A DNA stretch of 64,000 nt from JAXGQD01 sp040766665 (GTDB taxonomy: Bacteria; Bacillota; Clostridia; Saccharofermentanales; Fastidiosipilaceae): the NCBI GenBank assembly GCA_040766665.1, contig JAXGQD010000001.1, forward strand, positions 124,001 to 188,000. Direction: 5' to 3'. The notes under the pieces were generated by a model. The model ran no database searches, had not been told where the DNA came from, and worked only from the letters and a program-made list of their open reading frames with translations. Shown in pieces: positions 33,848 through 41,819 of the stretch (its first letter is position 1; each line of letters opens with the position of its first letter). A program made the translations under genes and the position numbers.

Positions 33848-33882
33848 GGAGCCCCGACCACATTAGGCGGAGCTCCGATGCT
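33848..33882 (-). terminator. Probable terminator between vapC and the lipoprotein gene
   Basis: GGAGCCCCG (33848-33856) pairs with CGGAGCTCC (33868-33876) with one mismatch. On the minus strand it is followed by TTTGCTTTG, a weak T-tract. Confidence 0.4.
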
Positions 33883-33898
33883 GAAGGGTTGAGAAAAC

Positions 33899-34282
33899 TT
33901 AAGCTAATTTTTTTGTGCTTGTCGTACCGGTGTCGGGTGCAGCATTAGTGACATTCGTTTTTTCTTTAGCTGGCTTCGGTTTGGCCTGTGTGACTTGCGT
34001 TTGCTTTGGTGTTTTTGAAGCCGGTTTTTTGGCCTGTGTAGGCTTTTGATTGGGTTTGGCCGTTGGTTTTGTTGCCTGCTGCTTGTCTGGTTTTTTGGTC
34101 TCCGGTTTGACGGTGATGGTTTTGCCATCGTTCTTAGTCTTGGGAGCCATCTGTGTCACTTTCGTCGGTGGTTTGGCGGTGTTAGCCCCTGGTTTGGCTG
34201 TGGTGTTTGGCGAACAACCTGCGATGAGGAGCATGGCGCTCATACCGACTGCCGCGATGGATAAACTGGCTTTCTTGTTCAT
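33899..34282 (-). CDS. Lys/Pro/Thr-rich lipoprotein, 127 aa
   Basis: A type II signal peptide ends in the lipobox L-I-A-G-C (cysteine 23). The mature protein has no folded-domain character: it is almost entirely Lys, Pro, Thr, Ala and Gln in loose repeats such as K-P-T and T-K-P. Such a strongly basic, extended polypeptide attached to the membrane could span the cell wall or bind wall polyanions; this is inference. AAGGAG precedes the ATG. A two-component system follows downstream on the same strand but begins beyond a gap and has its own start region. Confidence 0.72.
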   Translation of the reverse strand: MNKKASLSIAAVGMSAMLLIAGCSPNTTAKPGANTAKPPTKVTQMAPKTKNDGKTITVKPETKKPDKQQATKPTAKPNQKPTQAKKPASKTPKQTQVTQAKPKPAKEKTNVTNAAPDTGTTSTKKLA

Positions 34283-34378
34283 AATAAATCTCCTTTTCCT
34301 GCTCGCTTGAGCTCTTTTTTGTGTTTCAGTCTTTGTTGACTGTAGCCACAGTTTAGCGAAGCGTAGGTTAAGGATTGG

Positions 34379-35479
34379 TTAAGCGCGAGGGGAGTTTTTT
34401 GCCACTATAAAACGTATCATTTGATTGGCAAAATCCGCCCGAATCCCCAGTCCATATTCCTCCAATATCTGTTTCGTTATCGAAAGTCCCAGACCAAAAC
34501 CTGACGACGTTTTGCTGCGCGAAGGTTCTGCACAGTAGAAAGGTTCAAAGATGGCTTCTAATTCGTTTTCATTGAGGGCAGTCGTGTGATTTTGGATGGA
34601 AAACTGCTTGGCGTCCAGTTCGATGAGGATGGCGGTGTGCATAGGGCTGTAGCGGATGGCGTTTAGCAAAAGATTACTAAGCGCCCTTTCAAAAAGCGCC
34701 GCATTGGCTGTCACACACATGTCTCCTGTGATGCTGAGCTCAAGGCCTTTATTCTGAATGGCTTGTTGAAACTCCTGTATTAAGCGATCAAACAAAGTCC
34801 TGACACTCAGTTTAGTCAGCTCCAAATCGTCATTTCGGACGTGCAGCGCGAGCATACTGCTGACCATGCTGTTCATACGCTCGACTTGTTCCTGCAAATC
34901 TTCCAAGGTCTGGCGATAATCTGCGGCGGTGTTGCTTTCATCCATGACGGAGACGTCGATTTGCATCATCATGGAAGCGAGCGGGGTTTTCAGCTCGTGG
35001 GCGATGTTTTGGGAAAAACGTTTTTGGGTTTGAAAGGCGCGTTCGAGTTTGGCCAACATGCGATTGAAGCCGGAACTAAGACTGCGGATTTCCAAAGACT
35101 GTTTGTCGGATTGGGGAAGGGCGCTACTAAGTTTCGTTTCATCGATTTGTTCAATGTTTTTGACGATGCGATGCAAAGGCCGCATGATTTGGGTGGTGGT
35201 GGAGGAAATGAGAGTGATACCTGTGACGATGGCAATGAACATGATGGCCAGAACCTGCATACGGAAGCGGGTCTGTAATTTATCCATTTCCTGAAGCAAG
35301 AGTTCGTTCATCAGATCTTCCGAGCCACCTGCCGCCGCTTCCAATGCGCCATAGTCAGGCCAGATGAAAATATTGTCCGCTTGGTGAATTGATAGAACGG
35401 AAATGATAATGGTGACAACAAGCAGAATCAGCGCACTGATGAGTGTGACTCTGAAGCGTAAACTTTTATTATTCAACAT
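34379..35479 (-). CDS. Sensor histidine kinase, 366 aa
   Basis: Two membrane segments (about 11-33 and 75-97) flank a short (~40-residue) extracytoplasmic loop; a HAMP linker follows (about 98-150). The phospho-acceptor box is F-S-Q-N-I-A-H-E-L-K-T-P-L-A (about 165), and the ATPase domain has N-L-L-L-N-A-I-R-Y-S (N box), then F-x-P-F-Y and G-F-G-L-G-L-S-I-T-K (G boxes). It overlaps the response regulator gene by 11 bases. The start is the ATG at 35479. The short sensor loop suggests detection at the membrane rather than of a soluble ligand. Confidence 0.92.
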   Translation of the reverse strand: MLNNKSLRFRVTLISALILLVVTIIISVLSIHQADNIFIWPDYGALEAAAGGSEDLMNELLLQEMDKLQTRFRMQVLAIMFIAIVTGITLISSTTTQIMRPLHRIVKNIEQIDETKLSSALPQSDKQSLEIRSLSSGFNRMLAKLERAFQTQKRFSQNIAHELKTPLASMMMQIDVSVMDESNTAADYRQTLEDLQEQVERMNSMVSSMLALHVRNDDLELTKLSVRTLFDRLIQEFQQAIQNKGLELSITGDMCVTANAALFERALSNLLLNAIRYSPMHTAILIELDAKQFSIQNHTTALNENELEAIFEPFYCAEPSRSKTSSGFGLGLSITKQILEEYGLGIRADFANQMIRFIVAKNSPRA

Positions 35480-36122
35480 AGTAACCCTGCCCCCTGACTG
35501 TCTTGATGATGTCGACAGGTAATTTTTTACGCAGTGCATTGATGTGTACTTTTACAGATGTAGTCAAAGCATCGGTTTCACTGTCCCAAACGTGATCGAT
35601 GAGCTCCTCGCTGCTGATGCTGCGTCCACGGTTCATGCAAAGGTATTCCATGATGCTGTATTCTTTACGGGTCAGGGGTAGCGTCTCGTCCTTGCTACGC
35701 ACTTGTTTGAGCGCCGTGTCACAGAGCAAGTCTCCGCAGTGAATGACGGTTTCGCCGGTCGAAAATTTGCGGCGCAGTAGCGCACGGATACGTGCTTCTA
35801 TCTCGCTGAAGTGAAAAGGCTTGGCCAAATAATCATTGGCACCCTCATCCAGCCCCAGCACTTTGTCGGCAACCGTAGAACGAGCTGAGAGGATCAGCAC
35901 CTTGACCTGCGGGTCCTCGCTGCGTAGGGTACGCAGTACCTCCAGACCGTCGCATTTAGGTAGATTGAGGTCGAGCAAAATCAATTCGTAAGCATTATCA
36001 AAAAACATGTCGATGGCTTCCTCGCCGTCTTTTGCCCACTCTATGATGAAGCCACTTTGTTCTAAGCCCTTCTTGAGTGGTATGGCGATGCTGCGTTCAT
36101 CTTCGACCAGTAAAAGTTTCAT
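35469..36122 (-). CDS. OmpR-family response regulator, 217 aa
   Basis: The receiver domain has the acidic pair D-E (E-D-E near residue 8), the phospho-acceptor L-D-L-N-L-P (Asp about 50) and the conserved lysine in L-A-K-P-F (about 101). The C-terminal winged helix ends with A-L-R-K-K-L and V-R-G-Q-G-Y-Y, typical of OmpR/PhoB regulators. The ATG at 36122 (AAAGGA upstream) is chosen over a longer frame because the domain begins there at M-K-L-L-L-V-E-D-E. It is the partner of the adjacent kinase. Target genes are unknown; the lipoprotein gene downstream is a possibility. Confidence 0.94.
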   Translation of the reverse strand: MKLLLVEDERSIAIPLKKGLEQSGFIIEWAKDGEEAIDMFFDNAYELILLDLNLPKCDGLEVLRTLRSEDPQVKVLILSARSTVADKVLGLDEGANDYLAKPFHFSEIEARIRALLRRKFSTGETVIHCGDLLCDTALKQVRSKDETLPLTRKEYSIMEYLCMNRGRSISSEELIDHVWDSETDALTTSVKVHINALRKKLPVDIIKTVRGQGYYVE

Positions 36123-36258
36123 GGTTTTTATCCTTTCGGCAAAACAAGCCCAATCCTCTGAGCCCGCATTTTCAACCAGTCTAAGCTGCGCTCGGCAAAA
36201 GTTTTTAAATAAAAAATTAAACTTGCTGTCGCGCCGCCACCTCAACTTGACGTAACAA

Positions 36259-36288
36259 TTGACTTAAAATTTCAATCACGGCTATAAT
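36259..36288 (+). promoter_or_regulatory. Sigma-A-type promoter of tRNA-Leu
   Basis: TTGACT (36259-36264) and TATAAT (36283-36288) with an 18-base spacer, 11 bases upstream of the mature tRNA. Confidence 0.75.
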
Positions 36289-36299
36289 AAGCAGGTTCC

Positions 36300-36384
36300 G
36301 CGGCCGTGGTGGAATTGGCAGACACGCTGGATTTAGGTTCCAGTCTTGCGAGAGGTGCAGGTTCAAGTCCTGTCGGCCGCACCA
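36300..36384 (+). tRNA. tRNA-Leu (anticodon UAG)
   Basis: The acceptor stem GCGGCCG (36300-36306) pairs with CGGCCGC (36374-36380), followed by the discriminator A and encoded CCA. The anticodon stem CTGGA/TCCAG encloses TTTAGGT, giving anticodon TAG (reads CUN). The D arm, a long variable arm (class II) and the T arm GGTTCAAGTCC are all present. Confidence 0.95.
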
Positions 36385-36391
36385 GATGAAA

Positions 36392-36424
36392 GCCCTGAAA
36401 CAAGTGCGTTTCGGGGTTTTTGAG
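36392..36424 (+). terminator. Rho-independent terminator after tRNA-Leu
   Basis: CCCTGAAAC (36393-36401) pairs with GTTTCGGGG (36408-36416) with one wobble, followed by TTTTT. Confidence 0.8.
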
Positions 36425-36466
36425 TTTTTGAATACCCTTATTTTATACTTGTTCCTAAATCGACAC

Positions 36467-36524
36467 TGTCGACTATAATCGACAATGAGACCGTTTTCCG
36501 CCATTGTGTCGACTATAATCGACA
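36467..36524 (+). promoter_or_regulatory. Two identical 18-bp palindromes each containing TATAAT
   Basis: TGTCGA-CTATAA-TCGACA occurs exactly twice, at 36467-36484 and 36507-36524, with a 40-base period (nearly four helical turns). Each copy is a perfect palindrome with a -10 hexamer inside it. For the first, TTGTTC at 36450-36455 is an 18-base-spaced -35. This looks like a repressor-controlled promoter for the flavoprotein gene starting at 36606. Confidence 0.7.
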
Positions 36525-36605
36525 GACTACAATTGAATTAATCACCAGAGAGAGATTAACAGCTCTAAGAGCGAATTCTCTAACACAGTCTGCGAGGTTC
36601 ATCAC

Positions 36606-37079
36606 ATGCGTAGAAAAGATCGAGAAATCACGGATTTTGACGAAATCATCGCGGTCATCAAAAGCTGCGATGCCTGTCGTATCGCTTTGAATGACGAAGA
36701 TTATCCCTACATTGTACCCTTGAATTTTGGCTTGGACGTTCAGGGCGAACAGATTTATTTATACTTCCACAGCGCTTTGGTGGGCAAAAAAATCGACCTA
36801 ATCAAGAAAGATAACCGCGCCTCGTTTGTTATGGATTGTGAGCACAACTTTATCCTCTATGAGGAGCGAATGAGCTGCACGATGGGCTATGCGAGTGTGA
36901 TGGGGCGAGGGACGATTGAGTTTTTGCCTGAAGAGGAAAAGTTTGAGGCGCTGAAGATTTTGATGAGGCAGTATCATGCCGAGGATTTTGCCTTTAATGA
37001 GAAGATGATGAAGGCGACGGCGGTATGGAAAATGACGGTGACAGAAGTGAGCGGCAAACGCAGAAACAATATTCACTAG
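36606..37079 (+). CDS. Pyridoxamine-phosphate-oxidase-fold flavoprotein (NimA-like), 157 aa
   Basis: The split-barrel FMN-binding fold is visible: R-R-K-D-R-E-I-T-D at the N-terminus, then C-R-I-A-L-N-D-E-D-Y-P-Y-I-V-P-L-N-F-G (about 25-43), the Y-F-H-S-A-L-V-G-K-K-I-D-L-I flavin/phosphate segment (about 58-71), and a V-M-G-R-G-T-I-E-F strand near 100. This subgroup includes NimA-type nitroimidazole reductases and heme-oxygenase-like proteins; the substrate is unknown. Two identical palindromic operators in its promoter imply tight regulation. The next gene (DUF1697) follows by 15 bases and is probably co-transcribed. Confidence 0.88.
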   Translation: MRRKDREITDFDEIIAVIKSCDACRIALNDEDYPYIVPLNFGLDVQGEQIYLYFHSALVGKKIDLIKKDNRASFVMDCEHNFILYEERMSCTMGYASVMGRGTIEFLPEEEKFEALKILMRQYHAEDFAFNEKMMKATAVWKMTVTEVSGKRRNNIH

Positions 37080-37094
37080 TGAAGGAGGCGCCGG

Positions 37095-37640
37095 ATGAAG
37101 GCTTATTGTGCGTTTATGCGCGGGGTGAATATCGGTGGCAAAACGATGAAAATGGCAGAAGCCTGTCAAGTGCTGAAAGAGGCAGGTCTGACGGATGTGT
37201 CATCGCTTCTGGCGACGGGAAATTTCCTTTTTCGAAGCGAAGTGCCGCAGGCGGAGTTGAGGTCTTTTTTGGAGAGCGTGCTATCCGAGCATTATGCGGA
37301 CAAGGTGAGTCTCTTTGTGAAAAACCTAGCCGAGGTTGAGGCTATACTGAAGGCCGTGCCTTTTGAGGAGGATGCGGACTATCATATTTATGCTTTTGTT
37401 TGTGAGGAGGGTTTTGCCACGACGCTGCTGGAAGAATTTGGCAAAATCACCGCAGCAGAAGGGGAAGCTGCACAAATCAATGCCGGTCATTTTTACTGGC
37501 GTTGTCGCAAGGGCGCAACACTGGACTCGGGCTTTTCGAAGATCCTGGGGCGTAAGAGCATGAAGAGTCAATTCACCAGTCGCAATATCAGCACCATGGC
37601 CAAAGTAGCGGCCAAGTTAACTGCGATGCAAAGCAAGTAG
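37095..37640 (+). CDS. DUF1697-family protein, 181 aa
   Basis: The start F-M-R-G-V-N-I-G-G-K-x-M-K-M (about 7-20) and the following L-L-A-T-G-N-F-L-F-R-S (about 37-47) are the hallmark of DUF1697, a widespread family of small cytoplasmic proteins of unknown function. The C-terminal R-N-I-S-T-M-A-K is also typical. Length matches. It probably shares the regulated promoter of the NimA-like gene. Confidence 0.85.
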   Translation: MKAYCAFMRGVNIGGKTMKMAEACQVLKEAGLTDVSSLLATGNFLFRSEVPQAELRSFLESVLSEHYADKVSLFVKNLAEVEAILKAVPFEEDADYHIYAFVCEEGFATTLLEEFGKITAAEGEAAQINAGHFYWRCRKGATLDSGFSKILGRKSMKSQFTSRNISTMAKVAAKLTAMQSK

Positions 37641-37690
37641 GCGTGACATTGCGCGAGCGGGTCGACAGCAAGCCGGAGATATATTCTCAG

Positions 37691-38074
37691 TTAAATGTGC
37701 GCAATGGCTTCAATTTCAATGAGTGCCCCGGGAACCGCTAAACCTTCAACATACAAGAAGGAAATCGCAGTTGGGTGCTTGCCCCAAACCTTTTGTGTAG
37801 AGGCAAAAGCGTCTCGTACGTCTTGCCCTTTCACGGTGTAAATCGTGAGTTTGGCGACGTTTTCTTGTGTTGCTCCGACACTTGTGAGGATTTCGAGAAT
37901 ATTCTTCAAGGCTTGCTCCGTCTGTGCACTAAGCGTGTCACCGGAGAGTGAGCCATCGGCAAGTATGCCGTTTTGACCGGCGATGTAGAGGGTTTTGCCA
38001 CCTTCCACCAAAACCGCCTGAGAGAAATCCTGACTCCTATAGATGTTTTCGGGATTGATATGCGTTATTTTCAT
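37691..38074 (-). CDS. RidA/YjgF-family protein, 127 aa
   Basis: The family pattern is present from Y-R-S-Q-D-F-S-Q-A-V to I-A-G-Q-N-G, with Q-T-E-Q-A-L-K-N-I-L-E in the middle and P-G-A-L-I-E-I-E-A-I-A at the C-terminus. The conserved arginine that binds substrate carboxylate in enamine/imine deaminases is not clear: the usual C-terminal R-x-x-x-V-E region reads Y-V-E-G-L, so deaminase activity should not be assumed. The ATG at 38074 follows GGA with seven bases. It starts 18 bases after the VOC gene stop, in one operon. Confidence 0.82.
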   Translation of the reverse strand: MKITHINPENIYRSQDFSQAVLVEGGKTLYIAGQNGILADGSLSGDTLSAQTEQALKNILEILTSVGATQENVAKLTIYTVKGQDVRDAFASTQKVWGKHPTAISFLYVEGLAVPGALIEIEAIAHI

Positions 38075-38091
38075 CTTGATTTCCTTTCTGC

Positions 38092-38472
38092 TCAAATCAT
38101 TTCACGAACGGCAAAATAATTCCCCTCAATATCGGCAAAATTAAACGTGCGCATCCCCTGCATTTCTATGAGTTTCCCCATCGTCACACCCTTCGCGGTA
38201 AACGCAGCAAAATCCGCGTCCAGATCGCTACTGCTCAAAAGAATCGAAGGGACACCGAGCGTCAGGTCCGGTTCATATTTCGCTATCACCTCGCGACTAA
38301 AAAGGACGAAAGTCGTATCCGCTCCGGCTTTCGGGGCAATCTCGACGGAGACCGTATTGTCCGGTCCGGGCTGTTCTCCTATCTCAATAAAACCGATTTT
38401 CTCTATCCAAAAATCTGCGACTGCTCTTGGGTTCATTACATATAGCATCACACGTCCAATTGCTTCAATCAT
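38092..38472 (-). CDS. VOC/glyoxalase-superfamily protein, 126 aa
   Basis: A single vicinal-oxygen-chelate domain of two beta-alpha-beta-beta-beta modules: V-M-L-Y-V-x-N-P-x-A-V-A-D-F-W (about 8-22) and D-L-D-A-D-F-A-A-F-T-A-K-G-V (about 81-94), ending with F-N-F-A-D-I-E-G-N-Y-F-A-V (about 109-121). Members include glyoxalases, dioxygenases and antibiotic-binding proteins; the metal ligands are not clear. It shares an operon with a RidA-like gene, so both may deal with reactive metabolites, which is inference. Confidence 0.82.
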   Translation of the reverse strand: MIEAIGRVMLYVMNPRAVADFWIEKIGFIEIGEQPGPDNTVSVEIAPKAGADTTFVLFSREVIAKYEPDLTLGVPSILLSSSDLDADFAAFTAKGVTMGKLIEMQGMRTFNFADIEGNYFAVREMI

Positions 38473-38651
38473 GCTAAATCCTCCACTGTCGTTGCTTTTC
38501 TGCTTGTTGCTTATCGCTGCTTTCCACTTGTAGTTTTCATTATATGTCGGTGGCAGGGGAGAGACTATATGTGCAAGTATATGGGGCGGGCATGTTAGAA
38601 TGATGAAATAGTTTCAGGCATGTTAAATGAAAAGGCAGGGAGTTTTTTACC

Positions 38652-39011
38652 ATGAAAAACAGTCGCAACGAGCGTGTTTATAAGATGAGTTTTGCCAGCG
38701 TTTATCCGCTTTATATCCAAAAAGTGGAGCGCAAGGGGCGCACAAAAGCAGAAGTCGACGAGCTGATATTTTGGCTGACGGGCTACGATGAAAAGGGCAT
38801 GAACGAGCAGATCGAGAAAGAAGTGAGTTTCGAGACTTTTTTTGCTGAAGCGCCTCTCATGAATCCAAATACCGATAAAATCACCGGTGTTATTTGTGGA
38901 GTGCGGGTTGAGGAAATCGAGGAGCCGCTGATGCAGCAGATTCGTTGGCTGGATAAGATCGTCGATGAATTGGCAAAAGGCAAAAAGCTGGAAAAAATCA
39001 TGCGGACTTGA
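38652..39011 (+). CDS. DUF2200-family protein, 119 aa
   Basis: The near-invariant sequence of this family is evident: R-V-Y-K-M-S-F-A-S-V-Y-P-L-Y (about 8-21), K-A-E-V-D-E-L-I-x-W-L-T-G-Y (about 32-45), F-F-A-E-A-P-x-M-N-P-N (about 63-73) and I-T-G-V-I-C-G-V-R-V-E (about 77-87). DUF2200 proteins are small, cytoplasmic and of unknown function, found in many bacteria as isolated genes. A tandem-repeat array and an IS element follow directly. Confidence 0.88.
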   Translation: MKNSRNERVYKMSFASVYPLYIQKVERKGRTKAEVDELIFWLTGYDEKGMNEQIEKEVSFETFFAEAPLMNPNTDKITGVICGVRVEEIEEPLMQQIRWLDKIVDELAKGKKLEKIMRT

Positions 39012-39033
39012 AGATAAAACCATAGGTCTGTTT

Positions 39034-39305
39034 GGTCAAATTCTCCGCCCGTCCCAGTGAAGCTTGGGATAGCTGTAATAATTGACCAGAATTCCCTGGG
39101 GGGCCAATTTATCCAGCGGTCCCAGCGAAGTTTGGGACAGCCGCAAATACTGGCCAGAATCCCCTGCCAAGCGGCCAATTTCTCCGCCCGTCCCAGCGAA
39201 GTTTGGGACAGCCGTGATTATTGACCAGAATCACCTGACAAGTGGTCAATTTCTCCAGCGGTCCCAGTGAAGCTTGGGATAGCCGCAAATATTGACCAGC
39301 GCCCC
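39034..39305. repeat. Tandem array of four ~71-bp hairpin-forming units
   Basis: Units start at 39034, 39102, 39173 and 39244 with GGTCAA or GGCCAA and carry TTGACC or TGGCC about 50 bases later, so each folds on itself. Inside each, GTCCCA/TGGGAC (or TGGGAT) forms an inner stem with a loop of about eight bases. Units 1 and 3 share TCCGCCCG before the inner stem, units 2 and 4 share TCCAGCGG, so the array is two dimers. In unit 2 both sides of the outer stem change (GGCCA/TGGCC), which keeps pairing. No unique spacers exist, so it is not a CRISPR. The IS element begins nine bases later. Confidence 0.85.
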
Positions 39306-39313
39306 AGTGGGCA

Positions 39314-40740
39314 TGCGGACAAAAAGTTGGACATAGATGCAGGAGGTAAATCTGCATGTATAGTCGAGAAGTCATGGATTACGTATTAAGTGTTTACGAT
39401 GAGATTGGGAATGTAAATAAGACGGTAAAGACATTGAAGTATCCCAGCCGAGGCTCTTTACAAGGCTGGATTAAACGTCGAGGCAGGAACACTTCCGGAG
39501 ATCAAAGAAATTCGCATCAAAAGAAGAGACGCAAGTTCACTGCTGAAATGAAACGCGAAACCATTCAACGATGCATCGAACAAAACCTATCCCCTATTGC
39601 TGTCGCCAAAGAGCTTGGCGTAGAGAACCGACAAATCTATACTTGGCATAGAAAACTACAAGAGGAAGGATTGGTGGGAGCATTGCCCAAGAAAAAACCA
39701 CCCCAAGCAAATGGAGCTACTCCGTCTGATGCAGAGCTGATGAAGCAGATGAAGGCTGAAATGCGTCACATGCAGATGCAAATCGACATTCTCAATGAAA
39801 CACTCAAAGTGCTAAAAAAAGGCCCCGGCGTCATCCCGAGTCAACTGAAGAACTCGGAAAAGGTAGTGATCGTTGATGCCATACGGGGAAAGTATTCACT
39901 ACCGGAGTTACTAGAAGAACTCCAGCTGAAACGAAGCAGTTACTATTACCACAAAAGCAGAAAAGATTCATCGAATCCATACGAAATGGTCAGAGGAAGA
40001 CTGCGAGAACTGTTTAAAGCAAACCATAGAAGGTACGGTTACAGACGGCTCAAGGTGCTGTTGCAACGAGAGGAAATTCGGATATCGGAGAAGATTATCC
40101 GACGTCTGATGAAAGCGGAAAGGTTGGTTGCTAAAGGACATAAGCGTCTCCGTTATAACTCTTATCTCGGAGAAGTCAGTCCTCCCGCCCCTAATCTATT
40201 GGAACGTGACTTTCATGCGGATGCGCCAAACCGTGTCTGGCTCACAGACATCACCGAGTTTGCCATACCGGCAGGCAAGGTCTATTTGAGCCCCATTATT
40301 GATTGTTATGATGGTCTGGTGGTCTCACGAAGCATGGGTGTGAGCCCTAATGCCGACTTGGCTAACAAGAGCCTTGATTTAGCCGTGTTGTCTTCAAAAG
40401 GAGCAAAGCCGATTATCCATAGTGACCGCGGAGCACACTACCGATGGCCGGGATGGCTAAAACGCATAAAGAAATACGGCCTAACACGCTCCATGTCGAA
40501 GAAGGGCTGTTCTCCTGACAATGCAGCCTGTGAAGGTTTCTTTGGAAGATTGAAAAATGAGTGTTTTTATGGTGAGGATTTTAATGGATACAGCATTCAA
40601 GCATTCATCCGATATATCGATGAATACATCGATTGGTATAACGACACGCGAATCAAAGTGAGCTTGAACCAAATGAGTCCACGAGAATTTCGCCGGTCAA
40701 AAGGTTATTGCGCGTAAAACCGTCCAACTTTTTGTCCGCA
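39314..40740 (+). mobile_element. IS3-family insertion sequence, 1427 bp, intact
   Basis: Perfect 19-bp terminal inverted repeats, TGCGGACAAAAAGTTGGAC (39314-39332) and its complement (40722-40740), enclose one transposase gene. The ends are 5'-TG and CA-3' as in IS3 elements. No 3- or 4-bp target duplication is seen (GCA on the left, CCC on the right), so the flanks may have rearranged or the copy may be old. It contains no GGCAAAA heptamer over 1.4 kb. Confidence 0.9.
39356..40717 (+). CDS. IS3-family transposase, single reading frame, 453 aa
   Basis: The N-terminal third is the OrfA-like part: two helix-turn-helix domains, the second with I-A-V-A-K-E-L-G-V-E-N-R-Q-I-Y-T-W (about 79-95), and a coiled-coil leucine-zipper-like stretch (about 127-155). 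The catalytic part has the DDE triad in W-L-T-D-I-T-E-F (about 300), I-H-S-D-R-G (about 362) and A-C-E-G-F-F-G-R-L-K-N-E (about 398). Most IS3 elements need a frameshift between OrfA and OrfB; here both are in one continuous frame. The gene is complete and probably active. Confidence 0.93.
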   Translation: MYSREVMDYVLSVYDEIGNVNKTVKTLKYPSRGSLQGWIKRRGRNTSGDQRNSHQKKRRKFTAEMKRETIQRCIEQNLSPIAVAKELGVENRQIYTWHRKLQEEGLVGALPKKKPPQANGATPSDAELMKQMKAEMRHMQMQIDILNETLKVLKKGPGVIPSQLKNSEKVVIVDAIRGKYSLPELLEELQLKRSSYYYHKSRKDSSNPYEMVRGRLRELFKANHRRYGYRRLKVLLQREEIRISEKIIRRLMKAERLVAKGHKRLRYNSYLGEVSPPAPNLLERDFHADAPNRVWLTDITEFAIPAGKVYLSPIIDCYDGLVVSRSMGVSPNADLANKSLDLAVLSSKGAKPIIHSDRGAHYRWPGWLKRIKKYGLTRSMSKKGCSPDNAACEGFFGRLKNECFYGEDFNGYSIQAFIRYIDEYIDWYNDTRIKVSLNQMSPREFRRSKGYCA

Positions 40741-40878
40741 CCCCCAGTACCACAGCGCCACCGTTCCCCCCACCGCACCCCCACACATGCAAACAAATGT
40801 CACTTACTAGGCGACCTGACACGCCTGGTTTTTCCTATCCTTATCTCAAAAAGACAGATTAATAGGAGGTGAAGCCCA

Positions 40879-41715
40879 ATGTATGGAGCGATTATTGGGG
40901 ATATTGTGGGATCGCGGTTTGAGTTTGATAACCATCGCAGTAAAGCGTTTGAATTGATGGTGGAGGAGTGTTTTGCCACTGATGATAGCTATATGACTAT
41001 CGCGGTAGGACGGGCTTTGATGGAAGTATTGGCAGCAGATAGGAATGTTTGGGATAAGCAGGATTTGGCTGAGGCAATCATAAGTCATATGCAAGATATC
41101 GGGCGGCGCTATCCGGACGGAGGGTATGGGGCGCGTTTTAGTCGCTGGATTAATGAGTCACATCCTCAGCCTTACCATAGTTTTGGCAACGGGGCAGCGA
41201 TGCGTGTCTCGGCTTGTGCTTGGCTAGGGGAGAGTGAAGAGGAGGTCAAGGCTTTGGCTGAGTGTGTAACGGCAGTGACGCACAATCATCCGGAAGGGCT
41301 GAAGGCGGCTGAGGCAACAGCAGTAGCTATTTTTATGGCGCGCACGGGTGTGGCAAAAGAGGCGATTCGCGCTCGTATGAGCCGTGATTATTACCGGTTT
41401 GACTTTTGCCTGGATGAGATTCGCGCTACTTACGAATTCAGTGAAGCTGCGCAGGAAACGATGCCGCAAGCGCTTGCGGCTTTCTATGAGAGTTGCGATT
41501 TTGAGGATGCGTTGCGTAATGCGGTGAGTATTGGAGGGGATTCTGACACCTTAGCAGCGATTACAGGAAGCATTGCGGAAGCATATTATGACATTCCACA
41601 GGGATTCATTCAAACAGCAAGGACGTTTCTCAATGAGGAGTTTAGACAGACTTTGGATGAGTTTTGGAGTCGCATAAATGAGCGTAACAGGAACTCAAAA
41701 ACTTGCCCCAACTAA
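40879..41715 (+). CDS. ADP-ribosylglycohydrolase-family protein, 278 aa
   Basis: Metal-binding motifs of the ARH/DraG family are clear: A-I-I-G-D-I-V-G-S (residues 4-12), A-T-D-D-S (about 34-38, usually T-D-D-T), and I-G-G-D-S-D-T-L-A-A-I-T-G (about 221-233), all contributing Mg ligands. The family removes ADP-ribose from arginine or from thymidine/dinitrogenase reductase. No ADP-ribosyltransferase gene is adjacent, so it is probably housekeeping. AGGAGGTGAAGCCC lies before the ATG. Confidence 0.9.
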   Translation: MYGAIIGDIVGSRFEFDNHRSKAFELMVEECFATDDSYMTIAVGRALMEVLAADRNVWDKQDLAEAIISHMQDIGRRYPDGGYGARFSRWINESHPQPYHSFGNGAAMRVSACAWLGESEEEVKALAECVTAVTHNHPEGLKAAEATAVAIFMARTGVAKEAIRARMSRDYYRFDFCLDEIRATYEFSEAAQETMPQALAAFYESCDFEDALRNAVSIGGDSDTLAAITGSIAEAYYDIPQGFIQTARTFLNEEFRQTLDEFWSRINERNRNSKTCPN

Positions 41716-41819
41716 ATTCCTAGTCACCAGTCCTTATCTCAACCCTTAAGCCCATAACTCTACCCCCTTTCCCTCTTGCGCCCTCAGGCTGCAAACACTA
41801 AGATAATGAGCGAAAAATA

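Noticed and set aside
37025..37339. A 104-codon plus-strand frame overlapping the flavoprotein and DUF1697 genes
   Set aside because: Both overlapping genes have clear family matches and ribosome-binding sites; this frame has neither.
39034..39305. CRISPR array
   Set aside because: The units are contiguous, 68-71 bp long and self-complementary, with no unique spacers and no cas genes in the window.
39301..40745. Target-site duplication of the IS element
   Set aside because: Bases next to the two ends differ (GCA versus CCC); CCCCAGT occurs on both sides but at unequal distances, so it is not a duplication.
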